Positions 12,477 to 22,951 of a stretch of 64,000 nucleotides of DNA are shown piece after piece (the first letter of the stretch is position 1; the number at the start of each line of letters is the position of its first letter). Below the pieces are notes generated by a model that saw nothing but the letters and a program-made list of their open reading frames with translations, made no database searches and was not told the DNA's origin. This DNA comes from Siphonodentalium dalli. Taxonomy: Eukaryota; Mollusca; Scaphopoda; Gadilida; Siphonodentaliidae. Made by a program: the position numbers and the translations under genes. The stretch lies in contig CP136062.1 in assembly GCA_032622095.1 (NCBI GenBank), positions 230,038,578 through 230,102,577 of the forward strand. The letters run 5' to 3'.

Positions 12477-13356
12477 ACAATATATATGTTCTCCAGAGAC
12501 CAGACCCCTTGTCCTATTTCAACCAAATATGGTGTGGTGACTTGGGGAACCCCGATGGATGTCATAGTAGCATGTATTTTTTTTATTTTGATATAGAAAG
12601 TATTTTTGTTTTAATTGAGCAAGGAGTTCAATCTAAACAGAATTCAAAAATAATTGTTTTTTAATTTGTTATTATTTTTAAAAAAAAATCAAATTATTTA
12701 AAAGATCACGATACCGCTGAAGAAAGGCTCAACAGCTTGTTTCAGTTAGATCACAACCACATAACGTGACCCGTTCAAAACATGATAACTTTGTGATGCT
12801 CTGACCTGTTCTGACTTTATAAATTTGAAAGAAAATAACGCAGCGAAAATATTTCTTTGTGAAAACTTGTTCCTTAATAATATATTTAATAAACAGACAT
12901 GGGCCCGGTTGACTACGCGGGTATATTGTATCTCACGTGATTTGTTATTGAAATCAAGCTTTCCGATTGGTTGGCTACTCGACTCTATTAGTCGTAGTTG
13001 TATACTACGCCTTCAAGTCTCTCCCATCGTGCACTATGCATATGTAGTTTTGACTACTAAAAATAGTAACGAACACTACATCAAACTTTGTTCTGAAACT
13101 ACTTGTTATTTCGCCGCTGATCCAAATTAAAGCTTCAGTAAGGCGAACATCAATTGTCTGAACTTAGTAAAAGTTGAAAATAGTAGTTTCCTACTGGTAA
13201 TTAATTAAAAAAAAAAAAAAAAAAACCTGAACAAAGAGGAATTTAAAAAATGTTTTGTTTTTTTTTACATATTATTTTTTTTTCTTTAAAAAAAAATGGT
13301 GTTTGCCCACTGGTTTGCCTTTAATTTCTGCATTTGTTCGATACAATATAATAATT
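12477..13356. other. Intergenic stretch, homopolymer-rich, no gene seen
   Basis: Contains A runs near 12678-12688, 13207-13226 and 13288-13296 and T runs near 13258-13282. The 101-codon frame at 12825-13130 has no recognisable domain and no support from splice or signal features. Confidence 0.4.
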
Positions 13357-13487
13357 AGAGCATGACTTGTCGTGAAATACGCCGATATAGTGCATAGTGC
13401 GGTTGTGTAGTTCACTCCGCTTCGCGTCGTGAACTACACAACCTCACTATGCACTATATCGGCGTATTTCACTCCAAGCCATGCTCT
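13357..13487. repeat. Near-perfect palindrome, 60-bp arms
   Basis: Left arm AGAGCATGACTTGTCGTGAA then ATACGCCGATATAGTGCATA and GTGCGGTTGTGTAGTTCAC is matched by the reverse complement of 13430-13487 with about five mismatches. The loop is about 10 bases (CCGCTTCGCG region). As RNA this would be a long hairpin. Confidence 0.9.
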
Positions 13488-13699
13488 ATTTATTAAGTAG
13501 TGCCCAGTGAGGTGGGTATAGTTCGAGATTGTTGCCTCTGTTCATTGCTTTTTGCATACGCGTTTGGTAGAGTATATTGTTCTAAATTTAGCAAGGTACT
13601 ATACACATATACTAGTGTGGTAAATTTAGCTCAACACTACACCATATAGAACACACCTTTTCGACCAATCAGAAGGCTCCATTTATACGAGGTGAAATA

Positions 13700-14480
13700 T
13701 TTCACATTATGGGGTGGTTCCAGCTCGAGGTTGCATGGTTGTTGAGAAACTTTTGTGATCCGATTATCGCAATAAATATTGAATTGATTAGCTGGGAGAA
13801 AATCCATGATAGTAAACAACGCAAAGCAAAATGGATCATCAAAATCACCAAAATCACCTAAATCATGCAATCTCGAGCTGGGACCTTCACCTACTGCACA
13901 GGTATTAACGAAGAAATATATTACATGTATTGTTTTTTCAATGTTATAAACTCTTCTATCAGAACATCAAAACGTTCAGAGGTTTTGAACTGGTGGAGTA
14001 TTACATGTATATCTAGTAGATCATACCTAACGCCGGTAGAGATCATATTCCACCAGTACAAAACCTTCGACCTTTTTGAAGTTTTGACAGGGAACCTTAT
14101 AAAGTCGACAAAATAACGTGGAGAATATTTCTTAGTTGTTAATTGTTCCGCAATAATGTACTTCACTGTAGGTGAATGTCCCAACTATAAATTGCATGCT
14201 TTTCGCTTACATTTCGTGAATCGATATCACAGTAAAAATTGAATTAATTACCCAGGAGAAATGCCATAATTGTAAGCGACTCAACGCAAAATCGCTCACA
14301 AATTCATTTAAATCGTGAAATTTCGAGATGGGACCTTCACGTAACAGTGAAGTACATTATTAAGGAACATATACTAACTAATAAATATATTACCCGCGCT
14401 ATTGTTTCGACTTTATAAGGTTCCCTGTCAAAACTTAAAAAAGTTCCAAGGTTTTGTACTGTCGGAATATGATCTACGGG
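13700..14480. repeat. Rearranged foldback repeat cluster
   Basis: Two direct copies of a block (TGAATTGATTAGCTGGGAGA...TCTCGAGCTGGGACCTTCAC at 13779-13893 and a diverged copy at 14239-14342) enclose an imperfect inverted repeat at 13965-14090 (TCAAAACGTTCAGAGG...CTTTTTGAAGTTTTGA). 14398-14475 is a further inverted copy of 14028-14106 (CGACTTTATAAGGTTCCCTG). No gene was seen. Confidence 0.7.
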
Positions 14481-15100
14481 CGTTAGTCAGAGTAGAGATT
14501 CGTGACATGATATAGGGGCACCCCTGGTCAATAAAGCGAGCCCCCTTTCAATCATTGTATAACATTGACAGTTTGTGTGTTTTCTTGTCACTGTATTATT
14601 AATGTTTGTGTTAAAGACAACAATCTCTAGGTTGACGATGGGAAACGTTCAAGATGTGTTTGGAGTTGTAAGCTAATTTTACAAAACCTATATTGCTTTT
14701 AAAATACTTGTGTATAAAACAGAAACAAGAGCTAGTTTTCAAGAGCCAAGGCAGGCATTGGGCATATTATTGTCTGGATATCATTTCAAAGCCACGTAAA
14801 GCCGCTAACTATAAACCTAGTATAAATCATCGATGTTGGCACCTTGACTGGATTAACAAAACACAAGTCCATGAATTACTTTGAAATCGTCCACTTTAAT
14901 GTTTACTGTCTTCTTCGGCATATTTTTTACCCACTTCAACAATCTATTGGTCTGAAATCGACTTTCCTGTTTGTGTGTGTTTTCCATGATTTTGGCCGGT
15001 AAGTACTACTGTAGAGTGTGCCCTCACCCGTTCATAACGCTGAGATGGCACCAAAAACAATTCAGAAAAATCATCAACTTACGTTCTTTATAATTAGGGT
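14481..15100. other. Spacer before duplication copy 2, no gene seen
   Basis: Nothing supported. GATTTTGGC-type sequence at 14985-15095 resembles the following duplicated sequence (AAGATGGCACCAA), suggesting older local repetition. Confidence 0.4.
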
Positions 15101-16104
15101 AGAATTTCGACTTTTCCCATTTTCGCGATTTTGATTGAATTTTGGCAGGGTCGATGTCTGCCACCACCTATTCAACTAAGATGGCACCAATAATTGATCA
15201 ACTTTCACCCATTTCGATCAAATCTTGGGTCGAAAATCGGCCGTTCTTTTTTTCCATGATTTTGATTTTTTGACAGGGTGAATATTACTGGAAGGTGCCA
15301 CGTGACTTAAGAACGCCGATATGTCATCAATGAGTTGACAATTCAGCCATTTCAAAAGAAATTTTTTTTGGTCTAAATTCGACAGTTTATATTTCGTGAG
15401 TTTGCACGAGTGCAAACTACGATGATACCAACATGTTGGCAAAAATGTTCACCCATTTCGACAACAAAATTGGATCTAAATTCGACTTTTCGTATTTTCG
15501 CGATTTTGATCCGATTTTCACAATATAGGTGGGGTTCTCGTTTGGCTTGTTTTAAATCATTTTACAATTCTAAACACATCTATCCAATTACTGACGGAAT
15601 TTTGATTTGCTATATGATTTCCTTTCATTCATTTGTAAGATTTGTTTTATCTTTTGATCGAAAAACTTCGACGAAGAAGAATTATGTTCTTGTATAGACA
15701 CAAATGTCCTTTTCAGCAGATTTTTTTCAGAATCGTGTCAATTGCAATGAATAATCGAAATGTGCGGCGTTCCATGTTCAAAGTCAGTAACGACGTGTTC
15801 CATGTTCACCGTAATGAATAACGTAGCCTCGAGTTGAAATATAATTGGCGCGGATTTTTTAAAAAATAGACAGAAAAGAACAAAGTTATTTCTTATAAAG
15901 GACTCTGACACAATAATTGTATATCGACGAAAATATTATTGTATTCCGAAAACGTTGTTACCCCAATTGTGCCGAAATAAACTGTAGTATGTATATAATC
16001 CAATATTCTGATCAAATTTCTAATCAAAGCATTGTCAGAAATGTCTCCAATTGTGTTCTGCATATTTAAAAATAAAATCCGCCATTTTAAATGAAACATG
16101 AGAC

Positions 16105-16173
16105 CACTTGATTCGTGACTGTGATGATGTTAAGTTGACACTTGATTCGTGACTGTGATGATGTTAAATTGAC
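16105..16173. repeat. Two-unit version of the 34-bp minisatellite
   Basis: Same flanks as the array at 1004-3057 (GAGACCACTTGATTCG on the left, GACAGCTGTGAACTATAGGG on the right) but only two units, the second with GTTAAATTGACA. Confidence 0.95.
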
Positions 16174-17080
16174 AGCTGTGAACTATAGGGTTAAAGCTTA
16201 TTGATAACTCATACAATTGTTCACATTTTATCTGTTGGAATAATGTTCAATGATAATGCACATAAACGGTTCCTGGTGCTAATGTTGTATTGTTGAATTT
16301 GTTGTTTTTAGTCAAAAAATGCCCATATATTTTTCAACTTTTGGCACAATTTTTGAACCCTTATGGTCATCCCATAGAGCAGCTGTTAGGTTGGAAATTT
16401 CTGAGAGTTCTTGGGGTACCAGTTGCAAAATTAAATTTCCAACTAAGTGTGGGGTTGGGGGTCATAGAACTAGAACGTTTCTGACATGGAAATTCTGGTC
16501 TGGTTCATTGGGGTTCAGTTTGAAATTCTAAGCCGGGGGAAAACATATCAAAATGTTACTTATGTCGTGGGTCGCACCACAAAATATACGGTATTATTAG
16601 TCATAAGAAATATTATTAATAGCGACATATGCGACAAAACATGCGAGCTAAGTCCCTAATAATCTTTGGGTATTTTGTCGCATGATCAAGCCATCTTAGG
16701 AAGTGACACACACGGTTTTCCATATGATTTCAATGAATCAACGACAAAATTCATACTGTAGTCCTGCATATATGTTGAAATGTCAAATACTGCGGACCTG
16801 TGCGAGGATTCACAGATACCCGGCAATATATACTATTAGATCTAAACTGTTCATGGAACCAGTCAACTTGGACACCATAGTTTCAGCATCATCCTCATGT
16901 GCTTATGTATATACTACCTGTAATATCAATGATTGTGTTGATATTTATGATATTTTCTTTGTTAATCGCTCGAGGAGTTGTATATAGTTTAATATAATCT
17001 TCATTTCTGGAAAGATTACATCCGATATATTCTGGTAAATTATTTCATCGCCCGTAGACGAAACTAATAACATCACAGTC

Positions 17081-17130
17081 AGAATCAGAATCAGAATTTT
17101 TAATCTCAAATCGCCGGACGTGTCCGGTAT
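17081..17130 (-). other. LINE 3' end: stem-loop and (ATTCTG)n tail
   Basis: On the minus strand the 3' UTR ends with a CCGGAC-AC-GTCCGG hairpin (17114-17127) followed by GATTAAAAATTCTGATTCTG repeats (17081-17098). A 3' stem-loop and short tandem tail instead of poly(A) is known from CR1/L2-like and related LINEs, where it serves as the RT recognition site. Confidence 0.75.
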
Positions 17131-17293
17131 AACAGAGTGTAGTTATGAATACACGTCAATATATACAAATAGATGGTAATGCGGTTGAAAGCAATATATA
17201 TAGTTCAATAATCATGTGCACGTTCGGGAAGGGTGGGATATGGGCGTACGTGATGTGATTTAGTTGGGGGTGGGTGCTTCAAGGTTCGCGTGG

Positions 17294-20200
17294 TTATGCC
17301 ACAGGGGGCTCCATTAGGCGGAGGGCGTCTCGGATGAACATACTAAGATTGGTGAGGGTTCTTTTATTTGTGCACGTGAAGAGGGCATTGAGTTTGTGGG
17401 CATTTGGGCGCGTGTAGTAGTATGATTTAAGATATTTTCGTCTCAAATCGCATAGTTTTTCACATTTGAGTATGATATGGTATTCATCACCAAGTTCAAC
17501 GTCGCACAGCGTGCATTTTCGATCGGAGTAGTCTTTTTTTGCCCACGATCCGGATTCGATCGGTAAGTTATGATTTCTTGTACGAAATTTAATCAGACGC
17601 CTTACTACTGTTTGGTTTTCTAATGAGAGATATATTTCCTTTGAAAAGTCAGTCTTGATGATTCTGTAGAAGGCACATTTATTGGATTTTACTATATCAC
17701 CATGCCATGATTGTACAAATGCGTCTTGTATTCGATCTTTGATGAGTCTATTGAAAGATGGTGGGTTGATAGTTGCTTGGTCTATCCAAATAATGGATAG
17801 GCCGAGGTTATTTAGGCTTGTTCGTATAAAGTCAATCCAACCATGTCTCCAGTTGTTTGTGCAGTGGTAGCTATACAGTGCATAATAGAGTATAAGTGGG
17901 AGTCTATTGCACTGCATGTTCATAAGTTTATTCCAATATGTTAGACATCGTAGTTGTATCTTTTGGCTAATTGGGCATATACCCGTCTCCCCATAAATAA
18001 AACATGTATTTGTGGTTTTGCGCAGGTTAAGTGCAAATTTAAGAAACCAGGTTTCTAACTTTTCTAGGCAGGTGGTGTTTTCAAAACCCCATACTTCGGC
18101 TCCATATGTCATTATGGGAGTTATTGCTTTTTCGTAAATTTCAAGAACGCTGTCATAGGAGAGGTTATTTTGTCTGGCTTTACTTATGAGTGCGTACATA
18201 GCTTTCTTTGCATCTTTACATCTCATGTTTCGTTCCCTGCTAAATGATCCGTTTTTACTAAACCACGTGCCCAAGTATTTGAAGCTATCCACGATCTCAA
18301 TTTCGTTACCGTTTATTTTGAATGACATTGATTTTCTTTGTTTTGGTTTTCTACCAAGAACCATGATTTTAGTTTTGGAGGCATTGATGCTTAGCTTCCA
18401 TGTGTCACAGTACGATGCGAAGTGATTTAAGGAATTTTGTAAACCGGAATGGGAGTCTGAGATTAGAGCTGTATCATCAGCGTATATTAATAGGAGTAAC
18501 TTCATATATACCCCTGTTTCATGGCCATTGATTTTACTTATGTCTATACCCCTACAGTAACAATTTTGTAGGTATTCCTCGATATCGTTGATGTACATGG
18601 CGAAAAGTATCGGTGAGAGACAATCACCTTGTTTTAGGCCAATTAGACTTGAGAAAAACCCAGATGACTCATCGGTCATCACACACATCTTTAAATTATG
18701 GTACATACTCTTGATAGTATTCAGGATTTTTCCATTTACGCCAAAATGTAGAAGTTTTCTCCAAAGACCTTCTCGCCAAACACTATCAAAGGCTTGTGAA
18801 AAATCGATGAATGCACAAAATAGGGTTTTCTTATTGAGCTTCATTATCTGGGTGAGCGCATGTAGGGAGAATATATGATCAATCGTACTGTATCCTTTGC
18901 GAAACCCCGCCTGCGCTTCGGACTGAAGGTTATTAATCTGAAGAAAGCTATTTATGCGATTGCAAATGATACTCGTGAACAGTTTTGACATCGTGCATAG
19001 AAGTGTGATTTTCCTGTAATTTTCAGGTTTATCAGGGTCATCTTTCTTATAGATGGGTCGGATCATACCAATCGCCCAGTCATTTGGGATACAGCTTGTT
19101 TCTAATATTGTATTGAACAGTTTCTTATAGAAGTATCCTAATTTCTTTATACTATGCTTGATCATTTCATTCGGTATTGAATCGAAACCTGATGCTTTGT
19201 CATTTCTAAGGCTCTTTGCTGCATATTCGATTTCGTTAAGGGATATTTCAGCATTCAGAAGCGAATTATCTATAGTATTCGATGGTAAGTATGTGTTCAT
19301 TAGGACCCCATGCGTATGTTGACCGCTGATTTCGACGGCGATGTCGCGTTCAACTGATTCATAGTACTTCTGAAACTCTGGGGCAGGGGGTGGGGGCCTT
19401 TTACAATTTTGTCCATCTAGTTCCCGGATTAGTTTCCAAAATTCTTTGCTTGATTTTCCCTTTAAATTATGTATTTGTTTCCTCAGATTAAGTTTATGTG
19501 TTCGCTTACTGTTTTGCTGTGTGCATTTATATGAGCGTCTATTTTCGAGCATACGTGCCTTATTGTGTTCAGAGGGGTAGCGTTTGAAATTTGTTCGCGC
19601 CTTTCTATAGTTCGTCCTCGTATGAACGCAATCACACGAGAACCACGGCATACCTGACTGTTTCCTCCTTTTACCGAATTTTGTCGGTTTAGTATTCTTG
19701 CGCACTGTATGTTTGTTTGTGGTGTTTGTCGCGTCCATCAGAATAGATTTTAACTTCTCATATGCCGCATTTATGCCTGTTTCTGGGTCGGGATTTGTTA
19801 AATCATTTTCAAGTGATATTAATTCATCAGTTTTGATCGCCTCAATCGCACGCGTGAATGCAGCTATTTTAGGTTTATCCCAATTCCGGATCACGACACA
19901 CTTCGTCGGATTATGTGCCTGTCGGTTAACGGGAGCAGGATTTATGACCGTGACCGTCGTTCTAGTTTTATTCTGAGGGATTATCTTGAGTGAGAGAATT
20001 AGTGGTGAGTGAACATCGGATAATAATTCATTAAACGGTTCTACGAGAAATAATTCGATGTTATCGGTAAGCTTTGGGTTACATATTGCATAGTCAATGA
20101 CACTGTTGTTCCTTGTTGTATAACCACCGTTGTGTTTGATATCTTGTTTTCTACCATTCAAAATGAGCAAGTCATTTTCATGGCATATATGCATAAGTTT

Positions 20201-20755
20201 AGCCCCTGAGCCGTTTACCTTGATATCAGGATTGAATCGCTTTTTCTTTACGCTTTTAATTGAGTGTATGCGGATTAACCGCTCTGCAAGTGCACTATCA
20301 TCTAGGGAGCCCGTTCTGGAGTTGAAGTCTCCAGCTATCAGCACGTTATCGTATGATACAAGTTTATCTAATATTGAAATTTGGGTATTGTCAAATGTAT
20401 TTTCGTTAAAGAATTTTGATGTTTCACAAGGGATGTAAACACTTCCAATAGCGTAAGTATTTCCTTTTCCTTCCTGAAAGAGGCACCATAATATTGTTTT
20501 ACAATCATCATTGATAATTTTGAAATTATTTTTGTGAATATGCTTAACAGCGATACATAGTCCACCTGAACGGATTTTCGAATGTTTTTTCCTGTTTTTG
20601 AAACCAAGGATATGAAAATTGTCAATGCAGATCGACGTTGCGTCTATATCATCAGTATTTGTTTCTTGAAACATTAAAATGTCAAACTCGTTAATAAATT
20701 CTGAGAACTCGGGGTCTTCTAATCTAGATGATAGCCCACATACATTCAGTGACAT
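17294..20755 (-). CDS. LINE ORF2: AP-endonuclease / reverse transcriptase
   Basis: The 1153-aa protein nicks target DNA and copies the element RNA by target-primed reverse transcription. The N-terminal APE-type endonuclease (about 1-258) shows SLNVCGL (N4), FQETNT (E31), GDFNSRTG (142-149), SVIDYA (D221) and SDVHSP (D247, H249). The RT (about 545-800) shows PIYKKDD (558-564), AGFRKGYST (606-614), DFSQAFDSV (641-649), GLKQGDCLSPILF (697-709) and the catalytic YADD (748-751). A C-terminal knuckle C-x2-C-x8-H-x4-C spans 1081-1098. No RNase H was seen. All key catalytic residues are present and there is no frameshift. The reading frame is open upstream of M1 for ten codons to the ORF1 stop, and those codons (FQLKI before MSLNV) complete the first APE beta strand, so the start at 20755 may not be the true N-terminus. 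Confidence 0.95.
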   Translation of the reverse strand: MSLNVCGLSSRLEDPEFSEFINEFDILMFQETNTDDIDATSICIDNFHILGFKNRKKHSKIRSGGLCIAVKHIHKNNFKIINDDCKTILWCLFQEGKGNTYAIGSVYIPCETSKFFNENTFDNTQISILDKLVSYDNVLIAGDFNSRTGSLDDSALAERLIRIHSIKSVKKKRFNPDIKVNGSGAKLMHICHENDLLILNGRKQDIKHNGGYTTRNNSVIDYAICNPKLTDNIELFLVEPFNELLSDVHSPLILSLKIIPQNKTRTTVTVINPAPVNRQAHNPTKCVVIRNWDKPKIAAFTRAIEAIKTDELISLENDLTNPDPETGINAAYEKLKSILMDATNTTNKHTVRKNTKPTKFGKRRKQSGMPWFSCDCVHTRTNYRKARTNFKRYPSEHNKARMLENRRSYKCTQQNSKRTHKLNLRKQIHNLKGKSSKEFWKLIRELDGQNCKRPPPPAPEFQKYYESVERDIAVEISGQHTHGVLMNTYLPSNTIDNSLLNAEISLNEIEYAAKSLRNDKASGFDSIPNEMIKHSIKKLGYFYKKLFNTILETSCIPNDWAIGMIRPIYKKDDPDKPENYRKITLLCTMSKLFTSIICNRINSFLQINNLQSEAQAGFRKGYSTIDHIFSLHALTQIMKLNKKTLFCAFIDFSQAFDSVWREGLWRKLLHFGVNGKILNTIKSMYHNLKMCVMTDESSGFFSSLIGLKQGDCLSPILFAMYINDIEEYLQNCYCRGIDISKINGHETGVYMKLLLLIYADDTALISDSHSGLQNSLNHFASYCDTWKLSINASKTKIMVLGRKPKQRKSMSFKINGNEIEIVDSFKYLGTWFSKNGSFSRERNMRCKDAKKAMYALISKARQNNLSYDSVLEIYEKAITPIMTYGAEVWGFENTTCLEKLETWFLKFALNLRKTTNTCFIYGETGICPISQKIQLRCLTYWNKLMNMQCNRLPLILYYALYSYHCTNNWRHGWIDFIRTSLNNLGLSIIWIDQATINPPSFNRLIKDRIQDAFVQSWHGDIVKSNKCAFYRIIKTDFSKEIYLSLENQTVVRRLIKFRTRNHNLPIESGSWAKKDYSDRKCTLCDVELGDEYHIILKCEKLCDLRRKYLKSYYYTRPNAHKLNALFTCTNKRTLTNLSMFIRDALRLMEPPVA

Positions 20756-20788
20756 AATCTTTAGTTGGAACCCTCCCGGGCATTCCTA
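20756..20788 (-). promoter_or_regulatory. In-frame amber junction between LINE ORF1 and ORF2
   Basis: Minus-strand sequence is AAG GGC TAG GAA TGC CCG, then GGA GGG TTC CAA CTA AAG ATT, then the ORF2 ATG. ORF1 and ORF2 are in the same frame (start-to-start distance 1806 nt = 602 codons) with a single TAG between them. Amber readthrough would give an ORF1-ORF2 fusion; reinitiation at the ATG 33 nt downstream of the stop is the alternative. The GCCCGGGAGGG just 3' of the stop is GC-rich. Confidence 0.85.
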
Positions 20789-22561
20789 GCCCTTGGCTGC
20801 CTGCTGCTGTAAATCCATGGGTTGCACTGCATTGTGCATTGACGTTTCATGGCTTTGGAGCAGAGGGCTGCCACTGGGTGCAGTATGTGCCGGGGCTGGT
20901 ATCCCTAGTGAAGGCTGAGTGGTGGGACTGGCCGCTGGCGGGGGTGCTTGGGCTGTCCGCGGGGGAGTTGGTGGGGGTCGTCGAGGGGGATCAGACTGGT
21001 TGAGAGGGGGTGGGGTTGGGGATTTTCTATGGAAAGAAGGGGGTGGTCTTGTGGGTGAAGGCATTTTAAAAGTTTGGTTATGTCCACTGAAGGTTTGACC
21101 TGCTCTGTCTGGTGAGTGAAATGTGGAGTACAATTCATTCCTCTGCTGGTAATTGTCCTTTCCATAACCACGACCTCTTGTCGATCCTCTGCGTCTGCCA
21201 CGAAAAGTGCGTTGGTTGTGAGTCCCTCCAAATGCTCGCGTCCTTCCTTCAGGTTTTGCACATCTGTAAGGGGGTTGATGTTCAGGGTTAAACAGTTTGT
21301 TGTCAATATACAGACGGTCACCCGAGATGGCTGCTTTCTGTCCATCGTTACGTGCTTTCTGTGCAATGGGTTTTAAGATTTCCTGTCTGTATGTATTTAC
21401 AACTTTTGGGTGGTTTTCATTGATATAGAAATGGGTCCCTCGCAGCGAACCACTTTCCATCTTAACTGCGTCCCTGTCGCTCTGAAGAAAGAATTTTGCA
21501 AGAATTGATCTCGGAGATTTGGTGAGATCGTTGTTTTTTCCAATCCTTCTCACAGAATGAAACTTCATTTCCCATCTCAGTTTCAAAGTATTTTGTATGA
21601 AGTGGGTCAGTGCCTCCTTCGTGGTGTCAAATTCATTCTCAGCAATGCCAGTGAAAATAAGCTCATTTCGCATCACTTTCGTTTCGAGATCAGTTATGGT
21701 CTCTATGGCATATTGGGTCCTCTGCTCCACCAAATCTATTTTCGCAGACTTCTGTAGAAGCCTCATCACTTGTTCAGTAATGTTGACTTTGAATTCGAAT
21801 AGGTCATTCACATCGTTCACGACCTTTTTATTTTTCGACTCCATGAATCCAACCCTTGTTTGAAGATCTCCAACCGCGTACTGCATATCAGAAAGTTTCC
21901 TATTTATTTCACTCACTTCGGATTTGACATCTTCAATAGAGTTCACTTTCGTTGTTATGCATTGGAGCATTGATATCACTTTGTCCATTTTTGTATCTGG
22001 TGATATACATGCATCATCAAAATATTGAGTGGTCAACCCGATTGGAGCTTGTGTGTACGCCTGTGTTGTTGGTGTGGGATTATAAGAACCCGTTATGAAT
22101 GTCGGGTCGCCGTAGTATCCGGGGTCGCCGTAGTATCCGTGTGAGCTCATTTGAATTGTTGTACTCTCGGGTGTCATCGCACTATCGCTGACCTTTGACC
22201 CACTGCATACATTTCCAGTGTTTTCAGAGGGATTTTGGCACTGGCTCTGTTCGGAATAGGGTGAATCTGCATTTATTACAGTTGATAAGCCTTGATAAAT
22301 GGCCTCCGGGATTCCAGAGTTCATATTGGGTACGATTTGTATTTCGGTTATACCGTTGCCAATGTCAACAAACTTTGCCGCCATGAATTTCGGTGTGTCA
22401 CCTACCGGATCGGAATGATAAAGTCCAATATTTTGCGAAATAACAGCAGGATCGTCGAATAGAATCCTATATCCAAACAAGCAGAGGATCAGAATATCCT
22501 GTACACATATAATACTGTCCAGGAAACCACATTCACAAGATTTAAACAAGTTTATTCTCAA
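20786..22561 (-). CDS. LINE ORF1: coiled-coil / RRM RNA-binding protein
   Basis: The 591-aa protein is expected to bind the element RNA and act as a chaperone in the RNP, like L1-type ORF1p. Seen in order: a variable N-terminus; a low-complexity YYGDPGYYGDP stretch (143-153); a coiled coil (about 191-298, heptad-rich, from MDKVISML on); an RRM-like domain (about 299-375, LIFTGIAENE, FHSVRRIGK, SILAKFF); a C-terminal domain (about 376-425, NENHPKVV, LKPIAQKAR, DRLYIDNKLF); an RG-rich segment (454-465, RGRRRGSTRGRG); and a proline-rich tail (500-560). No CCHC zinc knuckle is present. M60 (MAAKFVDIGN, codon at 22384-22382) is an alternative start, because residues 1-59 look less conserved in style. 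The frame is intact and ends 30 nt before ORF2. Confidence 0.92.
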   Translation of the reverse strand: MRINLFKSCECGFLDSIICVQDILILCLFGYRILFDDPAVISQNIGLYHSDPVGDTPKFMAAKFVDIGNGITEIQIVPNMNSGIPEAIYQGLSTVINADSPYSEQSQCQNPSENTGNVCSGSKVSDSAMTPESTTIQMSSHGYYGDPGYYGDPTFITGSYNPTPTTQAYTQAPIGLTTQYFDDACISPDTKMDKVISMLQCITTKVNSIEDVKSEVSEINRKLSDMQYAVGDLQTRVGFMESKNKKVVNDVNDLFEFKVNITEQVMRLLQKSAKIDLVEQRTQYAIETITDLETKVMRNELIFTGIAENEFDTTKEALTHFIQNTLKLRWEMKFHSVRRIGKNNDLTKSPRSILAKFFLQSDRDAVKMESGSLRGTHFYINENHPKVVNTYRQEILKPIAQKARNDGQKAAISGDRLYIDNKLFNPEHQPPYRCAKPEGRTRAFGGTHNQRTFRGRRRGSTRGRGYGKDNYQQRNELYSTFHSPDRAGQTFSGHNQTFKMPSPTRPPPSFHRKSPTPPPLNQSDPPRRPPPTPPRTAQAPPPAASPTTQPSLGIPAPAHTAPSGSPLLQSHETSMHNAVQPMDLQQQAAKG

Positions 22562-22597
22562 CTATTTTCTCTGTTTGAAAAAAGCGGTTGTTGTCCT

Positions 22598-22609
22598 CGC
22601 GCATGCGCA
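22598..22609. promoter_or_regulatory. NRF-1-type palindrome at the LINE 5' end
   Basis: CGCGCATGCGCA exactly matches the published NRF-1 consensus YGCGCAYGCGCR and lies within a few bases of the 5' terminus of the element, upstream of ORF1. LINEs need an internal promoter at their 5' end, so this is a plausible one. The match is seen; the function is inference. Confidence 0.55.
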
Positions 22610-22951
22610 TTCACATTCTTGACACAAAATTAGTCATAACAATAAAAGTACCCTTATATGCATGTAGACTGTAGGTGCCTAAGTGTTATGTATAATTCTG
22701 TGTCAGGGGCCAGTGGTTCTTAATTAGAACACGATAGTTCAGTCGATACAGTAGACCAAGTATTCTCGGTCCACATCATCTTGGGATATCGGTTGAGCTG
22801 ATGCTGTTTTGGACCAAGTCCTGCCCCGTTACTCTCCTATAACAGATTTTACGTCCATAATCATGGGCGGGGGTTATCTTGTATGTATGTCTTGGGATTA
22901 GGTCAAATGGTAGCTCCAGGGAAGCTCTAAAGATTTACACTCTTTAGAGCT

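Larger units (their letters stand above)
17081..22610 (-). mobile_element. Full-length non-LTR retrotransposon (LINE) with two intact ORFs
   Basis: The boundaries come from comparison with the empty site in copy 1 (CATCACAGTCCTTGACAC at about 3954-3971). The element sits on the minus strand: 5' UTR of about 50 bp, ORF1 (591 aa), a 30-bp gap, ORF2 (1153 aa), a 3' UTR of about 210 bp with a hairpin, and a short ATTCTG repeat tail. TCACAGTC (17073-17080) and TCACATTC (22611-22618) look like an 8-bp target-site duplication with one mismatch. ORF2 has an AP-type endonuclease and RT with no visible RNase H, which fits the Jockey/CR1/L2 group; the exact clade cannot be fixed by eye. Intact ORFs suggest a recent, possibly autonomous copy. 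Confidence 0.93.

Noticed and set aside
17682-20438. Plus-strand frames of 62-102 codons inside the LINE
   Set aside because: They are antisense shadows of ORF2.
20905-21366. 153-codon minus frame within ORF1
   Set aside because: It overlaps ORF1 in another frame over the RG/proline-rich coding part; composition explains it.
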